A DNA stretch of 64,000 nucleotides from Pleodorina starrii (taxonomy: Eukaryota; Chlorophyta; Chlorophyceae; Chlamydomonadales; Volvocaceae). This document shows positions 1 through 8,900 of this stretch, one piece after another (position 1 is the first letter of the stretch; each line of letters opens with the position of its first letter). The position numbers and the translations under genes were made by a program. The DNA lies in assembly GCA_030267565.1 (NCBI GenBank), contig BRXU01000020.1:1815501-1879500 (forward strand), in the 5' to 3' direction. Below the pieces are notes generated by a model, which saw nothing but the letters and a program-made list of their open reading frames with translations, was not told the origin of the DNA and searched no databases.

Positions 1-270
1 GGGGTCCTTCTCGTGGTCGGCTGCCAGCGCCGGGAGAATAAGGCAGAGGTACGGCCGACTGAGGTGCGCCAGCCGTACGGTACGGCACAGCCGCTGCCGG
101 ACAGCAGGTTCGGTCTTATCACGGTTAATCCGCATCCATTCGGCCAGCATCAGCAGCACGCTGGCCTCGTCATCCGTTCCGAAGTCATCCGGACTCAATA
201 GCGCCTCCAGGGCCACAGCGGGCAGCTCCAGCAGCTGCTCCTGGAGTGAGGGCATGCTCGTGGCGCACTT
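1..270 (-). pseudogene. BACK-domain piece of an interrupted BTB/BACK gene
   Basis: The minus strand reads in one open frame from about 265 to the window edge, through LQEQLLELPAVALEALL, DDFGTDDEASVLLMLAEWM and RLCRTVRLAHLSRPYLCLIL. This is the BACK-type helical region that follows BTB in a large family of volvocine proteins, usually regarded as Cul3 ubiquitin-ligase adaptors. The matching N-terminal BTB half lies in the same orientation at 11540..12452, so the 10.9-kb retrotransposon and the inverted copy next to this piece appear to have split one gene. The coding frame here is intact, but it has no start of its own. Continuation beyond position 1 is not visible. Family assignment is from remembered motifs, not from a search. 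Confidence 0.6.
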
Positions 271-529
271 TCGATCTCACTCCAGGAGCAGCTGCTGGAG
301 CTGCCCGCTGTGGCCCTGGAGGCGCTATTGGGTTCCGATGACTTCGGAACGGATGACGAGGCCAGCGTGCTGCTGATGCTGGCCGAATGGATGCGGATAA
401 ACCGCGATAAGGCCGAACCTGCTGTCCGGCATGCAGCGGCTGTGCCGTACCGTACGGCTGGCGCACCTCAGTCGGCCGTACCTCTGCCTTATTCTCCCAG
501 CGCTGGCAGCCGACCACGAGAAGGACCCC
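1..529. repeat. 250-bp inverted repeat (hairpin) of BACK coding sequence
   Basis: Bases 1..250 are the reverse complement of 276..529, with a 25-bp spacer (251..275). The right arm carries a 4-base insertion (ATGC near 431..434) that breaks its reading frame, and a few substitutions. The left arm is still open. The right arm runs on as BACK-family coding sequence (plus strand) to about 615, where a 54-bp repeat and the LTR begin. The left arm is cut by the window start, so the true palindrome may be longer. Confidence 0.9.
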
Positions 530-615
530 GAGGCGCCCGCTGGCTGGTTCTCGGGCGCGAGTGTCTTGGAGGCGACTGCTGTCGCAAACTTCGCCAGTGC
601 TGCGGCGAGGGAGAA

Positions 616-669
616 GCTGTCACGCCAGCTAAGGTGCCGTCGACCAGCTGATGTGGCTAACTGGCAATC
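616..669 (+). repeat. 54-bp direct repeat bracketing the left LTR
   Basis: An identical 54-bp block occurs at 616..669 and 1173..1226, directly abutting both ends of the left LTR (670..1172). It is absent from both sides of the right LTR. Its start is a near mirror of the LTR end: GGCGTGACAGCTGTCACGCC is a perfect palindrome across the junction at 1172/1173. It is far longer than the 4-6-bp target duplication expected of a gypsy element. Confidence 0.9.
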
Positions 670-1172
670 TGACGGAAGAGCACGCGCCTTCGGGAGACGA
701 GCTACGCAGCTCTCTCCTAGGGCGACCTGGGCACGATGTCCTCCTCGGAGGACGGATTTACCGAAACGGATCACCGAAAGAACTTACAAAGACTGCGTCA
801 CGCGGTCTGTCAATCGCGGATCTGTGACTGTATGCTACTTAGAGTCTTATCACTGCAAAGTGCGAGACACAGATAAGGTGTCTCGCACGGCCGCCGGACT
901 ATAACAAGCCCGCGCAATGCACTTTTCGTACCTCCAGGGGAACCCGCACTGTATTGCTTCTTGCTCAGTCGGGGCCCCGTATAATGCCAACAAATAAATG
1001 TATTAACAACAAAGTGTCGACGACTCTGTCGTCGCACGGAAACGGTGCACGGAAGCTGATCCGAAGGGGCCACACCCAACGGCTCCTAACTAACCGACAA
1101 CGGTTCTTACTAATTAGGCAACTGTTCTCAGTATCTCCACGTTCTATGGCAATCACACGAGATGGCGTGACA
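670..1172 (-). repeat. 3' LTR
   Basis: This 503-bp copy matches 11037..11539 almost base for base. On the coding (minus) strand it starts TGTCACGCC and ends CCGTCA. It is bordered on both sides by the 54-bp repeat. Confidence 0.9.
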
Positions 1173-1225
1173 GCTGTCACGCCAGCTAAGGTGCCGTCGA
1201 CCAGCTGATGTGGCTAACTGGCAAT

Positions 1226-1234
1226 CCCCCCCCC
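1226..1234 (-). other. Candidate polypurine tract
   Basis: Nine Cs on the plus strand (nine Gs on the coding strand) lie just upstream of the 3' end of the element. In a standard element this tract would touch the 3' LTR; here the 54-bp repeat lies between them. Confidence 0.4.
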
Positions 1235-1321
1235 AGCACGAAGCCGCCGGAAGAGTGCTGGCTGCCAGGCATGTGTCGTGGCACGGCAACAAATGCTCAG
1301 TTCAGACAAACGGGCTGCTCC

Positions 1322-4300
1322 TCAGAAGACGGGCATGGGTGCGACGGTGCGCTTAATGAACCCCTGGCGGCGCTTGCCGCTCGCAAGCAACACCAACCAG
1401 ATGCAGGTAGCGCACGGCACTATTATCAAACGCCCATCGGCCTGCCGGGCTCGGAGCCAGCGCAGGCGCGCCTCCCCGGCGCTCCACAGATACTCACGCG
1501 GAACACGCGCCACCGCCGCCTCGCGGGCGTGCGCTGCCGCCAACTCAAGCACTGAACCTACATCAGAGACCAAATTCTCTACCATCAATACTCCTACATC
1601 AACCCCGTTCTCGCGCGCGCGCGCCAGCTCTCCCGCGGTTAGGGTGGCTGGGCCGGCCCCCGTTGCGCCGCGGCGCAGGACGCAGCCCTGCTGTCGTACC
1701 CATCCCGCGGTCTGCTCGCTGAGTCCCACGGGCGCGAAGACACTGAGCGCGCTGCCGAGATCCAGCACCTCGGCGAGCGCTGCGCACTCGCTGGCGGTTG
1801 CCGCCAGCTGAGCATCGATGACTACGGGCGGCGCCTGCTGCACGGCCGACGCTGCCGCTGCGGGCTCCTGGGCGCCAGGCACGACGAGACGAGGCCGCAA
1901 GTCCTTGAGACTCACGAGCTCGGACGTCTTGTCGGGATACTCTATGGCAAAATGATGCACGTTGCGTATCTTACCGGCGTACATGACCACGCCCGCCTCC
2001 GCCTTGCTGCGCGAGCGTCCGCGCCGGTGCGCCCGCATGGCGAAAGCACCCTGAAGCTTAGCGAGAGAGGGCGGGGGCTGCAGTGATGAAGTGACGCGTT
2101 GCGCGCCGCGAGCCTCCACCTGCTGCTTGGTGATACCCTTACGTTGACAGTGGCCGCAGATCCAGGTTCCCTGGGGGACCCCTTCCAGCGGCGGCCTCAA
2201 GCAGTACGTGTGCCAACCCGTGCCGCACGAGTCGCACAGCAGCATCCACTCCTCGGAGTCGGGCATACGGCAAACCTCGCAGGCCAGGGTAAGCGGCGGC
2301 TTGGCCAACCGCGGATCAACTTGCTCGTCGGTGATGGGCAGGTGGCACGGAGCCACGTGAGTGACGTGGGCGGTCAGACGCCCGCCGCACTTGCCCTCCA
2401 GCACGACCACCCCTGAGGGGCGCGTCTCCACCACACGCAGGATCTCGGGCCGAGCGTCGGCCTCCAAGCTGCTGCGGGCGGTAGTGTTGCGGTAGTACAC
2501 GTAGTCACCAATGTCGACCTTGCGCAAAGTGGGATCAAAGCCTCCGCCGCGCAGGCGCGCGTAGTGAAGGCGATCGCGGTGCTGGGCCACGGAGAGGTTG
2601 CCTCCCGCAATAGCCATGTGCTTCCGAACGGCGGCTGCCCTGACCAGAACCGACCTGGCGACCTCCTCGGGGTTGTCCAGATTGAGGTCGGGGCTGAACC
2701 TGTCCTTTATTGCTGGCGGAATGACTGGGTCAACCGCATGCACGATGGTGTAAGGGCACAGCTTGGTGGAATCCTGCACGGAGCAGTTGTAGCCAAGCAT
2801 GATGGACGGCAGCTGCTCATCCCAGTTGGCGTAGCTGCCGCTGGCGTTGGCCATCTTGGTGAGCGCCTCCTTGACCGAACGAACCGCGCGCTCGCTCAGC
2901 CCGTTGGCCTGGGGGTGATTGGCTGACGTCTGCCGGTGATCGATAAGCGCCTCTTGAAGGCAGCTGGCAAACTCACCCTTCCACTCGCTGCCCTGATCCG
3001 TACAGACCTCCGCGCACGCGCCGTAGCGGCCCAAAATGTGCTGACGAAAGGCGAAGGCTGTCTCTGTCGCATGCTTGCTCGGCAATGGAACCAGAACCAC
3101 AAACTTACTAAAATGCTCCACACACACCATGACGTAACGGCTGCCTTGAGCAGTCGTGTTGAACGGACCACAGAGATCCACGCCCCACCGGTAGAAGAGT
3201 CCGCCGATAGGCAACGGGTTGAGCACGCCGGACCGCGCAGTGAAGGTTGCCCTCACGCGACTGCACGCGGCGCAGTGCCTCACCGTCTCGGCGACGTCGT
3301 TGTTGATACCCCGCCACCAGTAGGTATGAAGAAGAAGAGCCACGGTGCGCTTGACGCCCCAATGGCCTGACTGCTCATGCATTTTCAGCACCAGCTCACC
3401 CCGCTCGGCGGGGCGCGGGACGATGCGGGTGCGGCCGTCGAGGCCCATCACGTAAAGCTGCTCACCCTGCCATCTGTACCGTTGCGAGCGCCGCTTGACG
3501 CGCTTCACCTCGGCCTCTGAGAGCCCTTGGGGCAGCTGTCCAGTCTGAAGCAGGGAAAGCAGATTCTGGTCGGCCCACGGCTCCGAGCCAGGGCCTGCGT
3601 CGGCGCCACCCTCGGGATCAAGGGCGCCGGTGGCGAAGACGACGAACTCGTTGGGCACGGCTTGACCGCGCTGAGAAAGAGCTGAACAGAAGCTGGCGCC
3701 CGGCTGCTGGGCGCTGACGTTGACTGCAGCAATGTGCGCAGGGAGGGCGGAGGTTGCCTCCGCCGCAAGCACCTTGCCCACCGCGATGACACTAGACAAG
3801 TAACACACATCAGTTGCGCTAGCCAGCAGCGCTCGGCGCTGCTGGTCGCTGACACGAGGCGACTCGGTTGAGCCCTGAAGAAATCCCAACAGCACCTCAC
3901 TCTCCTCGAGCTTGAGCGAAGTGTAGACACTGGAAGCGCCATCCCTGACAGGGCAGGCTGCACTTGGCGCAGCCCCGGTTGAATCCGCTGAGACGGCGGC
4001 GTGCATGACTGCATTGACTGGCTGCCCCTGCGCCTCGGACGCATAGAAGGGCGGCCGCAGCTGCTGCTGCGCCACTGGTGCCGCTCGGCCGGGCAGAAGA
4101 CGTTGCTGAACGCTGGGGCCCGCTGGGCGGGTGGCGACTGACAGAGTCTCCCTCAGCAGCTCCATGTCCGTCAAGTTGCTCCAGGTCCGATACAGCTGAT
4201 GGACGCCCGACCCCAGGCGGGCCGCGTCAACAAGCACGGGGTTGCCCCATGCCTCGCACACCAAGCTATCTGAGCGCGGCTGCTCCTGCGGGGGGGCTGG

Positions 4301-5923
4301 ACCCACCCTGACGGCTGCACCGCAACAAAATCTCACACGTTCGGCGCCTAGGGCGCTCTGAGCACTGCTGACAATTCGCAACACGGCCTGCTGAGCCCTG
4401 ACGTCGTCCGGCTCCCAATAAGCAATGATAAGCACCGGAAGGCTGTCGGGAATCGCTGCGCGCAGCTCGGCTGCGGTGACCTTGGTCACGTCTTGCGGAA
4501 GACCGATGAGCGCGGAGCCCCAGGCTGTTGGCGGGAAAAGGTCTCCGTGACGATCCGACAGCTGCTGAAAACGGCGCAGCACCAGGCCTCGAGACTGCTC
4601 GCTGACGTCAGAATACAAATAGGACCGCACTGGCACGCCGCTGCGGAGGCAGGCCTCGAGCCCTGACGCCAATCCGCCCAGCGGCTCATACACAACCACA
4701 CCCTCCCGCATGGCCTGATCATACCACTGGGCTGCAGCTGCCGCTGACGGTGATGGGGACCCGGAGCGCGCCGAGCCCGCCGCTGCTTGACAGCGACGTT
4801 TGCGCGTGGCGTTCCACTCTCGGGCCACGCTGCGCAGACCGTCTCGCTCAGCCTGTACGTCCTCCGCCGGATCGCTGGGCGGTGGGAACGCCGCCTCGTA
4901 AGCCCAGCCATTCCAGCCAAACGCCATCTCCTCGGGAGACGGCAGAAAATCCTCGCAGAAGGGAGCGACCCTTGGGGCCGACAGAAGCGCGACGCTGAGA
5001 ACCTCGCAAGACTTGGCGCTTGACGCCAGGATAGCAGGGGTGACGGCGGGCTCGGCGGGATCATCGTCGATGCGGGCGCCGGAATCATCCACGACGGGGT
5101 TGCGTGACAGCACGTCCGCGTTCTGATGCAGCACACCGGGGCGATGCTCGACGGTGAAGTTGTACTCTTGGAGTACCAGAGCGAAGCGCGCGTACTGACC
5201 CGTCAAGCCCTCGGAGCTCATCAGGTACAGCAGCGGCTGGTGATCAGTGACCAACCTGAAGGGCTTGTCGGCACCTATCAGGTGATGCCGGAACATCTTC
5301 ATCGCCCACACGGCCGCCAACATCTCGCCCTTGTACGAACTGTAATTCGCCTCATGCTTGTTCAGCGAACGGCTGATGCTCGCGCACATGTACTCGTTGC
5401 CGTTGTCGTCCAGCTGACCCAGCACCGCTGCGATGCCGCGATTGGAGAAGTCGGTGTGTAGAACCAACGGCTTGCTGTAGTCGATGCGACGCAGAACAAC
5501 GTCCGGGCGCGAGATGGTCTCGTTGAGAGACGCGTGCGCCTGCTCCTGCTCCGTGCCCCACCTCCAGGGGACACCCGCCTTGAGCAGGTGGTTGAGGGGC
5601 GCGGCCAGCTCGCTCATCCGCGGGATGTAGCAGCGGTAGTAGTTGATAAAACCAAGCTGGGTGCGCAGCTCCGAGACGTTCTTGGGCGGGGGCAGCGCAA
5701 GGATCGCAGCGACCTTGGCGTGATGCGGCGAAATGCCAAACGAAGACAAATTGTGACCCAAATACTCCACGACGTCGGCGCCGAAGATGGACTTGTCCGG
5801 GTGAGCGCGGAGCCCACACGCGTTGAGCACATCCAGCACACGAGCGACCGCCTCCACGTGCTCCTCAGCAGTGTCGGTGGCGATCAAAACATCATCAATA
5901 AAAGCAACGGCCCACTGATCCAC
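1322..5923 (-). CDS. Retrotransposon pol, downstream part: RT C-terminus, RNase H, integrase, PHD finger
   Basis: The frame gives about 1533 residues and begins inside the reverse transcriptase at the catalytic AFIDDVL block (the YxDD-type motif). RNase H follows (TDFS near residue 150). Residues about 400-580 resemble a degenerate cytosine methyltransferase. The integrase has an HHCC zinc-binding region near 840-885 and a DDE core (VDLCGPF, CTDQGSEW, and the Glu in GLSERAV) near 910-1010. A C4HC3 PHD finger (about 2139..2286, residues 1211-1260) comes next, then a short Tudor-like stretch ending SLKDLRPRL, and about 150 residues I cannot assign. The first codons belong to the frame broken from the upstream ORF; the annotated start is not a biological start. 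Confidence 0.85.
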   Translation of the reverse strand: MDQWAVAFIDDVLIATDTAEEHVEAVARVLDVLNACGLRAHPDKSIFGADVVEYLGHNLSSFGISPHHAKVAAILALPPPKNVSELRTQLGFINYYRCYIPRMSELAAPLNHLLKAGVPWRWGTEQEQAHASLNETISRPDVVLRRIDYSKPLVLHTDFSNRGIAAVLGQLDDNGNEYMCASISRSLNKHEANYSSYKGEMLAAVWAMKMFRHHLIGADKPFRLVTDHQPLLYLMSSEGLTGQYARFALVLQEYNFTVEHRPGVLHQNADVLSRNPVVDDSGARIDDDPAEPAVTPAILASSAKSCEVLSVALLSAPRVAPFCEDFLPSPEEMAFGWNGWAYEAAFPPPSDPAEDVQAERDGLRSVAREWNATRKRRCQAAAGSARSGSPSPSAAAAAQWYDQAMREGVVVYEPLGGLASGLEACLRSGVPVRSYLYSDVSEQSRGLVLRRFQQLSDRHGDLFPPTAWGSALIGLPQDVTKVTAAELRAAIPDSLPVLIIAYWEPDDVRAQQAVLRIVSSAQSALGAERVRFCCGAAVRVGPAPPQEQPRSDSLVCEAWGNPVLVDAARLGSGVHQLYRTWSNLTDMELLRETLSVATRPAGPSVQQRLLPGRAAPVAQQQLRPPFYASEAQGQPVNAVMHAAVSADSTGAAPSAACPVRDGASSVYTSLKLEESEVLLGFLQGSTESPRVSDQQRRALLASATDVCYLSSVIAVGKVLAAEATSALPAHIAAVNVSAQQPGASFCSALSQRGQAVPNEFVVFATGALDPEGGADAGPGSEPWADQNLLSLLQTGQLPQGLSEAEVKRVKRRSQRYRWQGEQLYVMGLDGRTRIVPRPAERGELVLKMHEQSGHWGVKRTVALLLHTYWWRGINNDVAETVRHCAACSRVRATFTARSGVLNPLPIGGLFYRWGVDLCGPFNTTAQGSRYVMVCVEHFSKFVVLVPLPSKHATETAFAFRQHILGRYGACAEVCTDQGSEWKGEFASCLQEALIDHRQTSANHPQANGLSERAVRSVKEALTKMANASGSYANWDEQLPSIMLGYNCSVQDSTKLCPYTIVHAVDPVIPPAIKDRFSPDLNLDNPEEVARSVLVRAAAVRKHMAIAGGNLSVAQHRDRLHYARLRGGGFDPTLRKVDIGDYVYYRNTTARSSLEADARPEILRVVETRPSGVVVLEGKCGGRLTAHVTHVAPCHLPITDEQVDPRLAKPPLTLACEVCRMPDSEEWMLLCDSCGTGWHTYCLRPPLEGVPQGTWICGHCQRKGITKQQVEARGAQRVTSSLQPPPSLAKLQGAFAMRAHRRGRSRSKAEAGVVMYAGKIRNVHHFAIEYPDKTSELVSLKDLRPRLVVPGAQEPAAAASAVQQAPPVVIDAQLAATASECAALAEVLDLGSALSVFAPVGLSEQTAGWVRQQGCVLRRGATGAGPATLTAGELARARENGVDVGVLMVENLVSDVGSVLELAAAHAREAAVARVPREYLWSAGEARLRWLRARQADGRLIIVPCATCIWLVLLASGKRRQGFIKRTVAPMPVF

Positions 5924-8900
5924 CCCCCCTTGCGCAGCTCGTAGTCCATACGTCGCTGGAAGGCCGCGGACGCGTTCTTAAGACCGTAGGGCATGCGGGT
6001 GTAGGCGATTAGGCGGTTGCCGCACCAAAACGCCGTCTTGCCCTGATCATCGGGATGGACAGGAATCTGCAGGAAGCCTTGCCGCATGTCCAGCTTGGAG
6101 AAGAAACGGGCCTTCCCTACCCGTTGAAAGATGTCCTCCGGACGATGCAGGCCGTACTTGTCCGGCTCCGTCACCTTGTTGACAGGCCGATAGTCCTGGG
6201 CCATACGCGCGGCGGTCCAGAGGCCTGAAGCCTCGTCCTTCTTGGCGGCGATGACGGGGTTGACCGCAGCAAGTGTAGGACCAGTCCACTCAACGCAAAT
6301 GCCGGGCTTGAGCAGCTCGGCGGTCTTCTCACGAATGATCTCAGTCTCTTTGGGGCTGTAGCGGCGCGGGGACTGCACGACAGGCTTGGTGGCGGTCAGA
6401 TTGAGCCGGAACGGCCCCAGATCACCGCTGTAGCCTGGCAATTCATCCATGCTGTAAGCAAAAGCCGAGCCCTTGCGGTCGCGGACCACCGCCTGAAGCC
6501 GCGCCTTGAGCGCAGGGTCGAAGTCGCGCGCGTTGCCCCAGATCCAGCCGCCATCCGCGTCCTTCTCGTAGAACTCATGAGCAGTCGCCGCCATACGCCC
6601 ATCAAAAGAGTAGCTGTCAACCGCGGCTAACGCGCTGGCTTGGCCCGCGCCGCACGGGTGAGACGGGTCGGACTGCGCTTCCGCAAAGCTGACATTCGCG
6701 CCTTTCAAGGCGACACCAACTGCCCCTATCTGCCGCATGGCCTGGAGCCCTACCTCGCCGCAGTGGGAGCCTCCCGTGGCCCCGACGCCCGCTGAGAATG
6801 CGACCAGGAGCGCCGCGACGATGAAGAGCGAGAGCCACGCTGTCCACGTGCGTTTGGCGCTCACGATGGTGGTCGGCTGCCGCGTGACGCGCTTCTTGCG
6901 CTTGCCCTCGCGCCTCGGGCGCTCGGGCTCACTGTACACCACCTCCGCCTTGCTCAGTTGCCCGTAGAGTACCTCAGCGCCCTTGAGCACCTTGCTGTTG
7001 GCCCACGTGACGGGCCTGGTGAGGCTGCTCAGGAATCCGCTGGGCTCCCGGGCGCCTGGCTGCTGGTGATCGCTGCCGTCGGCCGAAGCCTGGGGCGAGG
7101 GAGCGCCCTGGGCGCCTGGCGACCCGCTGCCGTTGGCCGAGCTGGCGCTGACACGCGGAGCCTGGGGCTCCGAACCAGAACAGGGCGATGGAGCGCCCGC
7201 GACGCCGGGCGGCCCGCTGCCGTCAGCCGGGCTGCCGCTGTCCGGGCTGCCGCTGTGCTGCTGACTGCTGTTGCATCCCCCCCCCAGCTTCGTGTCGGTC
7301 GCCGAGCAGAAGCTGGTGCAGCAGGCAGCGGAGCAATTGACGAAAGCCGGGCGCACGCCTGGTGCGTTGCGCATGGGAACGGTTACCAGCAGGTCCGGGT
7401 GCTCCAGCAGGTTTGGCCTGAAGTGCAGCTGCGGCGACGGATACGTAGTGACGAAGTCCGCGACAGCTTGCATTTGCGGATTCGAGATCAGGAAGTCGAA
7501 CAGATGCGTTCTTGGGACGACCAGCGTGGGCGTCATGGGCACACGCACCGCGTGTCGCGACCCCGGCAGCAGGCACACGCTGAGCTGCTCGTGCACCAGC
7601 TCGTGAGTCACCGCCACCTTGACCGCTCCCGTCGCCAGCTGCCTGGACGTTAGCCGCACGGGCAGCCCGTGCGCCTCCACCATCGCTTCGGTGATGAGGT
7701 TAATGGTGGCGCTGTGGTCCCGCAGGCTCTGCGGGTGGCAAAGCATGCTGCTGCTGCTGCTGCTGCTGGCTGCCACTGCAATGCTGCCGTCGGTGTAGTA
7801 AAACATGTGGGGCTCAGAGCCAAAGTAGCTCCGTGCCTCCGTGTTTGCCGCCAGGAGTTGCTGCTTGCGTTCCGGCGCCAGGCTGCTGATGGTGGCGAAG
7901 GGCCCCTGGGGGTCGCCGCAGACGTAGTATTTGACACCGTTTGCCGCGCGGTGTTGCACCGCCGGGTTAACCGATGTGGCAGCTGCCGCTGCCGTGGGCG
8001 CCTCGGCGCCGCTGCTCTGGATGGCGGCCTGTGGTTGGGCCGCCTGCTGGCTGCCGCTGCTGCTGTTTGCGCCCGCCGCCGGCTCTTCAAGAGACTCGGT
8101 TGGCGCCGCGTCGGCGCCCTCGGACAGGCCGAGCGCGGACATCATGGCTCGCAGCCGGACCGTGAAATCTTGGCCGTAGTCCAGCGGGAAGGGGATCTCC
8201 AGCGTGATCTTGCCGGTCAGCCGGTCGCCACCTCCCTCGGTGGCCGTCGCTGGCTTTGGCCGCGCCTTGGGCGCGGTGAACCTGATCTCCGGGATGGGCG
8301 CCGGCGTGAAGCTGACCGGCACCTGCTGCTGTTTGAGCGTGGCGCAGGCTGCTCCTGAGCCCTCGAGGCTCACGCCGCCGGCCACCTGCTGCCCACAGCA
8401 GATCGCTCCGTGGCACGTGATGAGCGCCGGGTGAGCCGGCGCGTACAGCTCCTCTCCGTAGGCGTCAAAGACCTGCGCCGTCGCTGCCACCGCCGGCGGC
8501 TGCGCCGGCTGGGCAGGCTGGGCCGGCTGGGCGGGTTGCGCAGGCTGGGCTGGCTGCCGCGCGCGGTACGCCTGCAGGTTGTTGTCAAACGCGGCCTGCA
8601 GAACGCCCGACGGTGCCCGGTAGTTGGGCGGCGCCAGCTCCGGGTTGCGGATGAAGCACACGCCGGCGTGGAGCCGCGAGCAGTAGTCGCAGCGCGGGCG
8701 CGACTCACCCGCGCCTCCGCCTGCTCCCTGCTGCTGCTGAGCGGACTGCTGCTGTCCCGGGCGCTTGGCGCGGTCCGCCTGCCACTTGGTGGTGGGCGCC
8801 GGGGTGGTCACAGCGGCGGCCCCTGTGGGCCCTTGCCCAGTCGCTGCCAAAAATTGCTCAATCAGCCCCTTAAGCTGATCCGCGCCAGGTGCCGCACTCG

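Noticed and set aside
1278..1811. Plus-strand ORFs at the retrotransposon 3' end
   Set aside because: Antisense shadows of the integrase-side pol frame in GC-rich DNA.
5884..5935. Programmed -1 frameshift at the seven-G run in pol
   Set aside because: It would fall inside the RT palm rather than between gag and pol or at another domain boundary, so a mutation or sequencing error is the simpler reading.
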